64,000 nt of DNA from Aliiroseovarius crassostreae (GCF_001307765.1 NZ_LKBA01000024.1:124001-188000); one strand, 5' to 3'. Shown: positions 8,925 through 18,790, counted from the stretch's first letter. Notes: generated by a model from the letters alone, not told the origin. A program made the numbers and translations.

Positions 8925-11579
8925 TCAGAAATTCAGAGAGATATCCCTGTGATAGGCTGTGCAAGACGCCATCGCGAGCGCCTGATCGCGGGTAAATCTG
9001 GGCTGCAAACGCACACCCAGAGTGCCCCGAATCCCCTCGAGATAGGCTTCAATCCCGGGGCGCAATTTGGCCTCGGCATCCTGACGCCACGTCAGCTGCG
9101 CCTCATAGGCTTTCAGCGCCTTTTCGTATTCGGCCAGGGCTTTTTCGCGATCCGGGGTCTTGGATTTCAGCGCATTGCGGACTTTGCCAAGCGCCTTTTT
9201 CACATCACCTGCCCCTTCCACGTCACCAACCCGCTTTGCGAAGTCTTTCACAACCCCTTCCCCTTCCTTCTCAGGCAGGGTTTCGATGCTTTGGCGCAGG
9301 GCCAGCAGATCCACGTGCAGCTTGGCGTAGGCCGCATTGGCGTCAAGCACCGCCAGCACCTCCTCCGGCCCCTCGTAAGAGGCATCCGCAGCGCGACGAT
9401 AAAGCGACCGCGCCTTGTTTTCGGCCTGTGTCAGCTTTAGGAACTCAGCCTGTTTTTCGGCCCATTCCGCAGGGATGGTTGCGCGCAGCGCATCAGCCTC
9501 GGCAACCAGCAGGTCCAGTTGAGATTGCAGTTTCGCCCGCTTCTGTGCCTCACTGTCGTCCCGCATACGGCTGATCGTGGTTTCAAGGTCCCGCACATGT
9601 GCTTCGATATTACGGATCTGTTTCTCAACAGCACGCACCTCTCCATGCATCGGGCGATAGGCGGGGGCGGCCTCCTGAACCGTCGCCGCAGCGTCAAACG
9701 CTTCGTTCAGCTTCGCCACCGCCAGATCGGCCTGATCAAACCCTTCGGTCAGATCCTTGGCGAGGGATTTGGGCAGGACTGACAGATCCATTCCACGCGC
9801 CAGCTTGATGGCATCCCGCGTGGCGCTGCTTTCCGCCAATTGCTGCCCGACATAATCTTCCAGACAAAGCTGCAGTTTCGGGTTGCGCGGCGGCGGGCTG
9901 CTTTCGGAAAGAAAACTCACCCGGTTCGGCAGGTAATTCACCAGCGGCGGATACAGCCCGACGATGGCCAGGGCCGAGATCTGCAGCAGGATGAAGGCAA
10001 TCACGCCCTTGTACATCTGCACCGTTTTCACCACCGCAGGCGCCACGCCGCGCAGATAGAAAAGCGCAAACCCGAAGGGCGGCGTGAGGAAACTGGTCTG
10101 GATGTTCAGGCCAATCATCACACCCAGCCAAACAGCCGTGATGTTTGCCGAGGGATCCGCCAGCAGGATCGGCGCCACGATCGGCACCACCACCACGGCA
10201 ATCTCGATGAAATCGAGGAAGAACCCCAGAATGAAGATCACAAGCATCACGATGATGAACTGCGTCCAGAACCCACCCGGCAGACCCAGCAGGAACTCCT
10301 TCACCAGATCTTCGCCCCCGAAGGCCCGGAAGGCGGCGGTCAGCATTGCGGCCCCCAAAAGGATGATAAACACGAGCGAGGTGGTTTTTGCCGTTTCCAG
10401 CATCACCCCCTGCAACGTGTTGTCGATCTTGAAGATGCGGAAACCTGACCAGACCAGCGCAACCAGCAACAGCACCGTGGCCATAACACCCAGCGCGATT
10501 CCCAGACGGTCGGTCCCGTCCTCGATCGACTTCACATTCATGTCGAAATTGGCAAGGGCAACGCCGACAAGAACCATCGCCGCAATTGCCAGAAACGCAG
10601 GGTAGTATAGCGTCTTGCCCCCTTTGGGCAGACGATAGCTTGCCATGATCATCGCACCAGCTGCCCCGATCGCCCCAGCCTGGTTCACAGTGGCAATCCC
10701 GGCAATGATCGAGCCCAGAACCAGAAAGATCAGCGCCAGTGGCGGCACCAGGGTGATGGCCACGTTTTTGACAAAGCCCAGGTCGTATTTGCCCTCGTAA
10801 GGCACCGCCGGGGCCTGTTTCGGACGCAGAATTGCGAAGATCAGGATATAGGCCATGTAAAGCCCAACCAGCAACATGCCCGGCACAAAGGCCCCAAGGA
10901 ACATCTCACCGGCTGAGGTGGACGCGACGTCGAACACGGACGGCATCGACAGCTCGCCGGTGGCATCCTTGTGCAGCAGTTTGCGCGCGGTTGAGGCCTG
11001 ATCCGTGGCCGAGGCCAGCTGGTCTGCCAGAATGATCAGCACAATCGACGGCGGGATGATCTGCCCCAACGTGCCCGAGGCGGCGATGGTCCCGGTTGCC
11101 AGAGGTGAAGAATAGTTGTTGCGCAGCATCGCAGGCAGGGAAATCAACCCCATCGCCACCACGGTGGCGCCGACGATACCCGTGGTGGCCGCCAAAAGCG
11201 CCCCCACGAAAACAACCGAAATTCCCAGCCCCCCCGGCACCGGGCCAAACAGCTGCGCCATGGTGACCAGAAGGTCTTCGGCGATCTTGGACCGCTGCAG
11301 CATGATGCCCATGAAGATGAACAGCGGAATGGCAATCAGCGTGTCCCGCTCAACCTCCCAGTAAACCCCCCTGAGGTTTGTCACCCCCGCAGAAAGCCAC
11401 TGACTGGGGCCACCAGAATGGAAATAGGCGTCAGTCGAGCCTGCAAAGATGTAACCGGCACCTGCCGCCAGCCCGATGGTGATGATCGCGGCACCGGGCA
11501 ACGCAAAGGCCACCGGATAACCCGAGCCAAGAGCCGCAGCCATGATCAGGATAAGAAGGGCGAGGAAATAGAGTTCCAT
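8925..11579 (-). CDS. TRAP transporter large permease (DctM-type) with a long C-terminal helical extension
   Basis: An 884-residue protein. The first 560 residues or so form the DctM sodium-coupled membrane subunit, with many hydrophobic segments and landmarks such as PLFIFMGIMLQRS, LGQIIPPSIVLIILADQ and LNIQTSFLTPPFGFALFYLRG. The typical subunit is about 430-450 residues. This one has an extra insert around residues 200-260 and 330-390, and a hydrophilic charged tail from about 570 to 884 rich in Glu/Lys/Ala/Gln that looks helical or coiled coil (for example AEKQAEFLKLTQAENKA). Extended large subunits are known in the keto-acid (Tak-like) TRAP branch. It ends at the terminator at 8877-8905 and follows the small permease by 14 bp. 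Confidence 0.9.
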   Translation of the reverse strand: MELYFLALLILIMAAALGSGYPVAFALPGAAIITIGLAAGAGYIFAGSTDAYFHSGGPSQWLSAGVTNLRGVYWEVERDTLIAIPLFIFMGIMLQRSKIAEDLLVTMAQLFGPVPGGLGISVVFVGALLAATTGIVGATVVAMGLISLPAMLRNNYSSPLATGTIAASGTLGQIIPPSIVLIILADQLASATDQASTARKLLHKDATGELSMPSVFDVASTSAGEMFLGAFVPGMLLVGLYMAYILIFAILRPKQAPAVPYEGKYDLGFVKNVAITLVPPLALIFLVLGSIIAGIATVNQAGAIGAAGAMIMASYRLPKGGKTLYYPAFLAIAAMVLVGVALANFDMNVKSIEDGTDRLGIALGVMATVLLLVALVWSGFRIFKIDNTLQGVMLETAKTTSLVFIILLGAAMLTAAFRAFGGEDLVKEFLLGLPGGFWTQFIIVMLVIFILGFFLDFIEIAVVVVPIVAPILLADPSANITAVWLGVMIGLNIQTSFLTPPFGFALFYLRGVAPAVVKTVQMYKGVIAFILLQISALAIVGLYPPLVNYLPNRVSFLSESSPPPRNPKLQLCLEDYVGQQLAESSATRDAIKLARGMDLSVLPKSLAKDLTEGFDQADLAVAKLNEAFDAAATVQEAAPAYRPMHGEVRAVEKQIRNIEAHVRDLETTISRMRDDSEAQKRAKLQSQLDLLVAEADALRATIPAEWAEKQAEFLKLTQAENKARSLYRRAADASYEGPEEVLAVLDANAAYAKLHVDLLALRQSIETLPEKEGEGVVKDFAKRVGDVEGAGDVKKALGKVRNALKSKTPDREKALAEYEKALKAYEAQLTWRQDAEAKLRPGIEAYLEGIRGTLGVRLQPRFTRDQALAMASCTAYHRDISLNF

Positions 11580-11593
11580 ATTCTGTTATCCTC

Positions 11594-12583
11594 TTAATGT
11601 GCCGCCGGAGCGACTTCCCGGTGGCCGGGTTCATCGCGTTTATCCGCAACGGCCTCAAGGAAATAGCTGACGAATTGGATCAGCATGGTGATGGCAAAAA
11701 TGCCCAGAAAGGCCGCCATCTGGTATTTGATGAACATCCCCACGGCCCCGGCCTGCGAGATCTCGAAATTGACAACCGGGCTGTTGATGATCGAGGTTTT
11801 GCCGCTGAGCCCGACCATGAGGATAACCCATGTCGTCGACATGCCCAGCACGATCGAGCCGAACGCGTTGACAAAGCCGCGGGTGGTGCGGCCGAAACCG
11901 GCATAAAGCACGTCAACCCGCACATGCCCCTCTTCAAACAGCGTATAGGCCGAAGCGAACAGGAACAGCGCCGCATACCAATAGCGCACGAGGTCCCCCA
12001 TCAGCGCCTGCTCATAGGAGAAGACAAAGCGCGACAGCACAATGATCAGCTCAGCCATTACAATCATCAGCGCAAGCCATGTGAAGCCCAGCGTGCGGGT
12101 GAATGCCGCCATGACAAACCCCGCGATCAGCAGCGGGATGTGGATATAGGGGGCCACCCAGCGGGATTTGGCAAAGAGCTTGGTGGTGTCTTGCGAAAAG
12201 AAAATCTCCAGCAGACCTTCAACCCGCATGAAGGCGATCGCACTGTCGGCCACACCGATGAACAGAACCGACCAGAAACAGGCGCGGATCAGATAGACAT
12301 TGAACCGGTGGATTGCCATGGCGTCCCACCTGAGGGACGTGGCGCGACGGCCCAGAACGTAAACGGCCGCCAGCGCAATCGACACCAGATAAACCGCCAT
12401 GTTCACCCAGGCCCCGGCGGCACCATTTCCCGTCAGGACCTGTCTGGCCCCGGGCAGCCCAAAGCCGACCTCAAGCGCGTTATTGACCAGAAAGGCAAAC
12501 AGGAACCCCAGCATGCCCCATGCAAACAGGCGCGCGGCAATGGCAGGTTCTCCGGTCCGTGGAATGTCAGTGAAATCCGTCAC
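11594..12583 (-). CDS. TRAP transporter small permease (DctQ-type), long form
   Basis: A 329-residue membrane protein, about twice the usual DctQ length. The C-terminal half carries the DctQ-like region (RYWYAALFLFASAYTLFEEGHVRVDVLY, then FGSIVLGMSTTWVILMVG). The N-terminal half adds further hydrophobic segments (LFAWGMLGFLFAFLVNNALE and others). Long small subunits go with the extended large subunit found next door. It lies between the binding protein and large permease genes, and a hairpin at 12635-12659 lies just upstream. Confidence 0.87.
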   Translation of the reverse strand: MTDFTDIPRTGEPAIAARLFAWGMLGFLFAFLVNNALEVGFGLPGARQVLTGNGAAGAWVNMAVYLVSIALAAVYVLGRRATSLRWDAMAIHRFNVYLIRACFWSVLFIGVADSAIAFMRVEGLLEIFFSQDTTKLFAKSRWVAPYIHIPLLIAGFVMAAFTRTLGFTWLALMIVMAELIIVLSRFVFSYEQALMGDLVRYWYAALFLFASAYTLFEEGHVRVDVLYAGFGRTTRGFVNAFGSIVLGMSTTWVILMVGLSGKTSIINSPVVNFEISQAGAVGMFIKYQMAAFLGIFAITMLIQFVSYFLEAVADKRDEPGHREVAPAAH

Positions 12584-12634
12584 GATATGCTCCCCTCAAA
12601 CGCGCGCAGGCACAGGGCCGCCGCACGATTGCAA

Positions 12635-12659
12635 AGAGCGGGACCGAAGCCCCGCTCTC
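12635..12659 (-). terminator. Hairpin between TRAP binding protein and permease genes (possible attenuator)
   Basis: A perfect 8-bp stem AGAGCGGG / CCCGCTCT with a GC-rich loop, placed 22 bp after the stop of the binding-protein gene on the minus strand and only weakly followed by Ts. Such structures in import operons let the binding protein be made in excess over the permeases. Confidence 0.6.
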
Positions 12660-12681
12660 GTATTTTCAACCCGATCGCCTA

Positions 12682-13767
12682 TCAGACGAGGCCCAGCACG
12701 CGGTTGCGCTGGTTCGCATAGCCGATTTCGAAATTGGCGTTCATGGTGCCCATCTCACGCAGCTTGGACTGGAACGAGTCATCGACACGCGCAGCGAGGT
12801 CCGAATGGTCGCGGGTTTCTTCGAACACTTCCGCAGAAGCTTCACCAAAGCTGTCCCAGACTTCGTCGTTGAAGTTGCGGATCTGCACACCCTGCTCATC
12901 CACCAGCTTGGCCAGATACTCACCGTTCTTGGCGATGTTTTCTTCGTAAGCGGCTGCGTTTTCTTCCATACAGGCCGCTTCGATCACGGCTTTTTCCCAG
13001 TCGGACAGACCTTCGAACCAAGACTTGTTCATCGAAAAGGCCAGACCGCCACCCGGCTCGTGCATACCTGCGGTATAATAGAATTTGGCGGCTTCGTAGA
13101 ACTTCATGAAATAGTCATTGAACGGACCCACCCATTCGGTTGCATCAATGGCACCAGAAACGAGGTTTTCATAGATCTGCGACCCCGGCAGCGACACGGT
13201 TGAAGCGCCCAGTTTCGACATCACCTGACCGCCAAGGCCCGGAATACGCATCTTCAGCCCCTTCAGATCATCAGCGCTTTCGATTTCCCTGTTAAACCAG
13301 CCGCCGGCCTGGGTGCCGGTCGAACCTGCTGCAAAGGCTTTCAGACCAAATTCACCCGACACTTCATCCCAAAGCTCCTGGCCGCCGCCGAACTTGATCC
13401 AGGCGTTCCATTCCGGGTTGGTCATGCCAAACGGCACCGAGGTGAAATAGGCAAAGGCAGGGTGTTTGCCGGTGAAGTAATATTCGGCGCCGATATAGGC
13501 CTGCGCGTTGCCAGAGGCCACTTCGTCAAACACATCAAATGCGCCCACGCGCTCACCCGAGGCGAAATATTCCACATTCAGGGCGCCATCCGACAGCTGT
13601 GCAATACGCGCAGCGAGGCGCTGCGCCGAAATACCCAGGCCCGGGAAGTCCCGCGGCCAGGTCGACACGATGGTCAGGGTTTTACCACTTTGCGCCAGTG
13701 CCGGCGTCGCCAGCGCGGTTGCACCTGCGCCCAGCGCGGCGCCTGTCAGAAACTTACGGCGTTCCAT
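12682..13767 (-). CDS. TRAP transporter substrate-binding protein (DctP family, TakP-like)
   Basis: A 361-residue periplasmic binding protein. The signal MERRKFLTGAALGAG then TPALAQS has an RRKFL twin-arginine-like start. Landmarks shared with the 2-oxo-acid binding protein TakP of Rhodobacter include GGWFNREI near residue 150, LKGLKMRIPGLGG, and AIDATEWVGP near 220. These make a 2-oxo acid or hydroxy-carboxylate ligand likely, bound through a cation; this is inference from recalled similarity. It is the first gene of the operon, followed by the long small permease and the extended large permease. Confidence 0.88.
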   Translation of the reverse strand: MERRKFLTGAALGAGATALATPALAQSGKTLTIVSTWPRDFPGLGISAQRLAARIAQLSDGALNVEYFASGERVGAFDVFDEVASGNAQAYIGAEYYFTGKHPAFAYFTSVPFGMTNPEWNAWIKFGGGQELWDEVSGEFGLKAFAAGSTGTQAGGWFNREIESADDLKGLKMRIPGLGGQVMSKLGASTVSLPGSQIYENLVSGAIDATEWVGPFNDYFMKFYEAAKFYYTAGMHEPGGGLAFSMNKSWFEGLSDWEKAVIEAACMEENAAAYEENIAKNGEYLAKLVDEQGVQIRNFNDEVWDSFGEASAEVFEETRDHSDLAARVDDSFQSKLREMGTMNANFEIGYANQRNRVLGLV

Positions 13768-14133
13768 ATGAAAATTCCTCCTCCGAGATCTTCAGTTCAT
13801 TTTATAGTCAATTGCAGCCAATCCCGTAGATCTGTCCGAAACCAGCCATATTGCCACGGCCATTACTAAGGAAGTCAGTCCAGATTTCAATTGATAAATT
13901 ACAGATCTGGTAAGGTGGCTTTACCACCTCACCCCACACTCCATGATTGGAGGCGCAACCGCTTTGTTTTTCTGGCCCAGGCCTTTTCCACCGCCAAACG
14001 CCAGAAAGTTGACGGAACGGCCACTTTTGCCGCCAATCCCGCTGACCCCGGCTTGGCAGCAGCTTTATTTCTCCTATTGGATATTTCATTAAATGAACTA
14101 TATTGACGGAATTGCAGATCGACAGAGGCACAG
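13768..14133 (+). other. Intergenic region between the TRAP operon and the MarR-RND operon
   Basis: A 366-bp divergent promoter region. It is richer in A/T than the flanking genes and must hold the leftward TRAP promoter and the rightward marR promoter. Short open frames here have no ribosome site or credible composition. The only distinct element is the palindrome at 14085-14097. Confidence 0.6.
14085..14097. promoter_or_regulatory. Palindrome upstream of marR, candidate MarR operator
   Basis: A perfect 13-base palindrome TTCATTAAATGAA, 36 bp before the marR start in A/T-rich DNA. MarR-family dimers bind short palindromes over their own promoter, so autoregulation of the efflux operon is the natural reading. 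This is inference from position and symmetry. Confidence 0.5.
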
Positions 14134-14661
14134 ATGGGTTCCCGCAGCGACGACCGTATCCACATGCACCAGGCCGACCCGCAGCTTGAACCAGAGTTTC
14201 GGGCCTTCATGGGCATCATGGCATTTCACTCTTTTCTGGAAAACCAGATGTGCGACCACCATCCGGGGGCGGAACTGACAAAGCTGCAATCCAGCATTAT
14301 CGTGCGGCTGAAAGCCCCCAAACGCCTTGGCCAGCTGGCCCGTGAAACCAGCTCGCTCCCCTCGACCATGACCGCCGCCGCAGATCAGATGGAGCGGATG
14401 GGCCTGGTCAGCCGCCAGCGCGATCCGAACGACCGGCGCGCATGGCTGCTGGCCCTCACCGAGACCGGACAGCATCTGCGTCAGGAATACACCCGCCTGT
14501 CGCGCCTCCTGCTGCAGGACCTTCTGCATCTTGATGATGCGGAACTTGAAACGCTTGCCCGGATCGGCACCAAATTACACACCAACATTCAGTATGTGGT
14601 GCAAAATCCTCAGCTGATTGATGAGCTTGACACCTCTTCCCTAGAAAGAACCCCAGCATGA
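14134..14661 (+). CDS. MarR-family transcriptional regulator
   Basis: A 175-residue protein with a MarR winged helix-turn-helix. The recognition region runs through PKRLGQLARETSSLPSTMT (about 64-82) and the wing contains SRQRDPNDRRAWLLALTETG, a very typical MarR signature. Flanking helices would form the dimer interface. Its stop overlaps the start of the RND adaptor gene (ATGA at 14658), so it is the first gene of the efflux operon and probably a repressor relieved by a toxic small molecule. Confidence 0.92.
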   Translation: MGSRSDDRIHMHQADPQLEPEFRAFMGIMAFHSFLENQMCDHHPGAELTKLQSSIIVRLKAPKRLGQLARETSSLPSTMTAAADQMERMGLVSRQRDPNDRRAWLLALTETGQHLRQEYTRLSRLLLQDLLHLDDAELETLARIGTKLHTNIQYVVQNPQLIDELDTSSLERTPA

Positions 14662-15707
14662 CATTTTTGAAACCCGTTCTGGCAACGGCCACATTTGCCC
14701 TTGGCCTGTCCTTCACCCCGGCTTTTGCCCAAGACCCGATCAAACCGGTCAAGCTGATGACCGTGGTTGAGGGCAGCGCCGATCTTGACCGCATCTTTTT
14801 TGGCAAGGTGGTGGCCCGTCAGACCATTGATCTGTCCTTTCAGGTGGGGGGGCAAATCATCGACTTCCCGGTGATCGAAGGGGATGTCATCAAACAGGGC
14901 TCACTGATTGCACAGCTGGATCAGGAGCAATATGCGCTTGCTTTGGAAAAAGCGGTTTTGCAGAAGGATCAGGCCGACCGCACCCTGACCCGGCTGGAAA
15001 AGCTGCGCGGCCAGACCGTCAGCCAGGTGGCGCTGGATGATGCCGCCACCCAGGCCAAGCTGGCCGATGTGGCCGTTCGCAAAGCAGAGTTCGATCTAGA
15101 ACACACCACCCTGGTTGCGCCGTTCGACGCGCTGGTGGCTGAACGCAATGTCGGGAATTTCGTCACCACGGCGGCAGGCACCCCGGTTGTGCGCCTGCAC
15201 GACATGAGCGAAATTCGCATCGACATTGATGTGCCGGAAATCCTGTTTCAGAAGGCCAGCGGCGACAAGAACGTCCGCCTGACGGCACGCTTTCCCGCCA
15301 ATGACACCGCGTATCCTCTGGTATTGCGAGAGTTCAACGCAGATGCATCAGGGGTGGGGCAGTCCTACCGGCTGACGCTTGGGATGAAGGCCCCTGTCGG
15401 GTTGCGGATCCTGCCGGGGTCCTCGGCGAAAGTGATTGCCCATGCAGAAACCGATGATCGTGAAATCATCGTGCCGGTCACCGCAATCGTGACCAATTCG
15501 GACAAATCCCTTTCGGTGATGACATATACGGAAACCGAAACCGGGTCCGGAATTGTGCACAAAACCCCCATTCAGGCCACCCCTGCTGAAAACGGCAATA
15601 TGATTGTTACCTCGGGGCTGGCGCCCGGCCAGACCATCGTTGCCGCCGGGGCCGGACAGGTGCCCGATGGAGAAGCCGTGCGCCCCTTTACCGGCTATTC
15701 GAACTAG
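14658..15707 (+). CDS. RND efflux periplasmic adaptor (membrane fusion protein)
   Basis: A 349-residue HlyD/AcrA-type adaptor with a signal peptide ending near TPAFAQD. The order is a barrel-sandwich (lipoyl) half with LSFQVGGQIIDFPVIEGDVIKQGSLIAQLD (about 55-85), a short helical hairpin (QKDQADRTLTRLEKLRGQTVS), the second lipoyl half TTLVAPFDALVAERNVGNFV, then beta-barrel and membrane-proximal domains. It links the inner-membrane pump to an outer-membrane channel. No channel gene is present in this operon, so a TolC-like protein from elsewhere is presumably used. Confidence 0.92.
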   Translation: MTFLKPVLATATFALGLSFTPAFAQDPIKPVKLMTVVEGSADLDRIFFGKVVARQTIDLSFQVGGQIIDFPVIEGDVIKQGSLIAQLDQEQYALALEKAVLQKDQADRTLTRLEKLRGQTVSQVALDDAATQAKLADVAVRKAEFDLEHTTLVAPFDALVAERNVGNFVTTAAGTPVVRLHDMSEIRIDIDVPEILFQKASGDKNVRLTARFPANDTAYPLVLREFNADASGVGQSYRLTLGMKAPVGLRILPGSSAKVIAHAETDDREIIVPVTAIVTNSDKSLSVMTYTETETGSGIVHKTPIQATPAENGNMIVTSGLAPGQTIVAAGAGQVPDGEAVRPFTGYSN

Positions 15708-15716
15708 GAACATCCC

Positions 15717-18700
15717 ATGGTCAATATTGCTAAAGCATCCATCGACAAGCCGCTTTACACCTGGCTTGTCATCCTGACCATGCTGCTTGGCGGCATCTAC
15801 GGGTTCTTCAACCTTGGGCGGCTGGAAGATCCGGCCTTCACCATCAAACAGGCGGTGGTCATTACCCAATATCCCGGCGCAAGCGCCGAACAGGTCGCCA
15901 CAGAGGTGTCAGAGCCTTTGGAAAGCGCCATCCAGAAAATGGAAGAGGTGGATAAGATCACCTCGGACAACCAGCCCGGCATTTCCCGCATCGACGTCGA
16001 GATCCGCGACACGTTCAAGGCCGATGAACTGCCTGCGATCTGGACCCGGCTGCGCGCCCGGGTCGGGGATGCGGCACGTGGCCTGCCTCAGGGGGTCTCT
16101 ACCCCGATGGTCAATGACAGCTTCGGTGATGTGTTCGGACTGTATTTTGCGGTCACCGCACCGGGGTTTTCTGACGCGGAATTACATGAGCTGGGCACAT
16201 TTCTGCGACGGGAGCTTCTGACTGTTGACGGGGTGGCCGATGTTGATGTCTCCGGGCTTCCTGAAGAGGTGATCTATGTCGAACCCAACATGACGCTGAC
16301 CTCCAATCAGGGCATCCCCCCCAATGCGATCAACGGCGCGCTGAGTGATGCCAACTCGGTTGCGTCCGCAGGGGCGATCAGCGGCCCGACCAATCGAACC
16401 CGGCTTGAGACGCCGGAAGGCTCCGATACGGTCTCGGCCATTGCCGAACTGAGCGTGGGGGTGAATGGGGAGCTTCTGAACCTCGTCGATTTTGCGGATG
16501 TGACACGCACACGAGACGCCAATCCGTCCCAGATCATCCGCTTCAACGGGCAGGACAGCTTCACCCTTGCCGTGGCCGGGCTGGAAACCGAAGACATCGT
16601 GAAGGTGGGGCACAAGGTTGACGCCAAGCTGGCGGAACTGGATGCGGACATCCCCTATGGTGTCGAACTGCACCCGATTTACCAACAGCATCTGGTGGTC
16701 GAACAGGCCTCCAACGACTTTCTGGTCAACCTTGCCATGTCGGTGGGTATCGTGATTGTGGTTCTGGGCCTGTTCATGGGCTGGCGGGCGGCGATCGTGA
16801 TCGGCACCACGCTGCTGCTGACCGTGGTGGGCACCATCATGTTCATGTGGCTCTTTTCCATCGAGATGGAACGGATTTCGCTGGGCGCCCTGATCATTGC
16901 GATGGGGATGCTGGTCGACAACGCCATTGTGGTGGCCGAGGGGATGCAGATCTCGATGCTGCGCGGGCGCAATTCGCGTCAGGCCGCAGACGATGCCGCC
17001 AGGAAAACGCAGATCCCTCTTCTGGGGGCCACCGTGATTGGCATCATGGCCTTTTCCGGCATCGGCCTGTCCCCGGACAGCACGGGCGAGTTTCTGTTCT
17101 CACTCTTTGCCGTGATCGGCATTTCGCTCATGCTGAGCTGGGTGCTGGCCCTGACCGTAACCCCCTATCTGGGCCATCTTCTGTTCAAACACGGAAATCA
17201 GAACGCGGATGACGCCTTTTCCGGCCCGTTTTTCCGCATCTACAAGGCGTCACTTGACTGGGCGCTCAGCCTGAGATGGCTGGTGGTCGCCGGTCTGATT
17301 GCCGTAACTGTCATCTGCTATGCGGGTTTTGGGCTGGTGAAACAGCAGTTCTTCCCCAATTCCAACACGCCGCTGTTCTTTGTCCGTTACCAGCTGCCAC
17401 AGGGCAGTTCGATCCAGAAAACCTCGGACGATCTGAAGGTCATGGAGGACTGGCTGCTGGCGCAGGACGAGGTGGTCTCGGTTGCCTCTTATGCAGGTCA
17501 GGGGGCGACACGTTTCATGCTCACCTATGATGCCGGGAAATCCAATCCGGGCTACGGGCACCTGATCATCCGCACCGACAGCATCGCCGAGATCCCCCCG
17601 TTGCGCCAACGGCTGGAAACCTTCGGCGCGGAAACCTTCCCCGAAGGGGAATTCCGGGTTGAACGGCTGATCTTTGGCCCTGGCGGCGGTGCCCCCATTC
17701 AGGTGCGCCTGTCCGGGAGTGACCCCGAAATGCTGCGCCACCTGGCCGAGCAGACCGCACAGGTGATGCGTGACGCCTCTGACAACCTGCTGAACATGCG
17801 TATCGACTGGCGCGAACAGGAACTGACCATCACCCCGATCTATGCCACCAACCGGGCACAATCTGCGGGCGTCAGCCGCGATGACATCGCACAGGCCCTG
17901 GCCTTTTCAACCGACGGGGTGCGCGCGGGCACCTATCGTGAACGCGAACGGCTGATCCCGATCATTTCACGCAGGCCCGCAGATGGCGAATACAACCTGA
18001 ACAACCAACTGGTCTATTCTTCGGTCAAAGGGGGGTATCTGCCGATTGAGCAGGTCACGGACGGGTTCGAGCTTCGGGTCGAGAACACCCAGTTCAACCG
18101 CTGGAACCGCGTGCCGACCATCACGGTTGGGGCCGACATCCCTGCCGACCTGACCGCCGCATCGGTTCATAGCGAAATCCGCGCCGCGGTTGAGGCCATG
18201 GATCTGCCGATTGGCTATTCGATGGAGTGGGGCGGCGAGTTTGAGAACTCTTCGAAGGCCAATGAAAGCCTTGGCAAGCAACTGCCGATCAGCCTGCTGA
18301 TCATGGTGATGATCTCGATCCTTCTGTTCAACGCGATCCGCCAGCCGATCATCATCTGGCTTCTGGTGCCGATGTCGGTAAACGGGGTGGTGATTGGCCT
18401 TCTTGGCACCGGGCTTCCCTTTACCTTCACCGCGCTTCTGGGCCTGCTCAGCCTGTCGGGCATGCTGATCAAGAACGGCATTGTTCTGGTGGAAGAGATT
18501 GATCTGGTGCGCAAAGACGGGGTGCCCATGCGCAAGGCCATCATCGACGCCTCGGCCTCGCGGGTGCGCCCGGTGGCATTGGCGGCAATCACCACGATCC
18601 TCGGCATGGTGCCGCTTTTGGGGGATGCGTTCTTTGTGTCGATGGCGATCACAATCATGGGCGGGCTTGCCTTCGCCTCGGTGCTCACGCTGGTCGCAGC

Positions 18701-18773
18701 CCCGGTGTTTTATTACATCTTTTTCAAGCGCGGCGAAAAACGGGAGCGGGAACTGGAAGGGCTCGCCACCTGA
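15717..18773 (+). CDS. RND efflux inner-membrane permease (AcrB/HAE-type)
   Basis: A 1018-residue pump with 12 expected membrane spans and two large periplasmic loops. Landmarks are QYPGASAEQVATEVSEPLE near residue 45, the transmembrane-4 segment GALIIAMGMLVDNAIVVAEGM around residue 400, and LSGMLIKNGIVLVEEID near residue 915. The central proton-relay position reads VDN where AcrB has DD, as in several non-AcrB branches. The gene ends at a strong terminator. Substrates may be drugs, fatty acids or aromatics; nothing in the sequence decides this. Confidence 0.93.
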   Translation: MVNIAKASIDKPLYTWLVILTMLLGGIYGFFNLGRLEDPAFTIKQAVVITQYPGASAEQVATEVSEPLESAIQKMEEVDKITSDNQPGISRIDVEIRDTFKADELPAIWTRLRARVGDAARGLPQGVSTPMVNDSFGDVFGLYFAVTAPGFSDAELHELGTFLRRELLTVDGVADVDVSGLPEEVIYVEPNMTLTSNQGIPPNAINGALSDANSVASAGAISGPTNRTRLETPEGSDTVSAIAELSVGVNGELLNLVDFADVTRTRDANPSQIIRFNGQDSFTLAVAGLETEDIVKVGHKVDAKLAELDADIPYGVELHPIYQQHLVVEQASNDFLVNLAMSVGIVIVVLGLFMGWRAAIVIGTTLLLTVVGTIMFMWLFSIEMERISLGALIIAMGMLVDNAIVVAEGMQISMLRGRNSRQAADDAARKTQIPLLGATVIGIMAFSGIGLSPDSTGEFLFSLFAVIGISLMLSWVLALTVTPYLGHLLFKHGNQNADDAFSGPFFRIYKASLDWALSLRWLVVAGLIAVTVICYAGFGLVKQQFFPNSNTPLFFVRYQLPQGSSIQKTSDDLKVMEDWLLAQDEVVSVASYAGQGATRFMLTYDAGKSNPGYGHLIIRTDSIAEIPPLRQRLETFGAETFPEGEFRVERLIFGPGGGAPIQVRLSGSDPEMLRHLAEQTAQVMRDASDNLLNMRIDWREQELTITPIYATNRAQSAGVSRDDIAQALAFSTDGVRAGTYRERERLIPIISRRPADGEYNLNNQLVYSSVKGGYLPIEQVTDGFELRVENTQFNRWNRVPTITVGADIPADLTAASVHSEIRAAVEAMDLPIGYSMEWGGEFENSSKANESLGKQLPISLLIMVMISILLFNAIRQPIIIWLLVPMSVNGVVIGLLGTGLPFTFTALLGLLSLSGMLIKNGIVLVEEIDLVRKDGVPMRKAIIDASASRVRPVALAAITTILGMVPLLGDAFFVSMAITIMGGLAFASVLTLVAAPVFYYIFFKRGEKRERELEGLAT

Positions 18774-18790
18774 CCCCAACATGACCACAG

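Noticed and set aside
13891-14106. Plus-strand 71-codon frame before marR
   Set aside because: Covers the promoter and palindrome region and has no ribosome site or family match.
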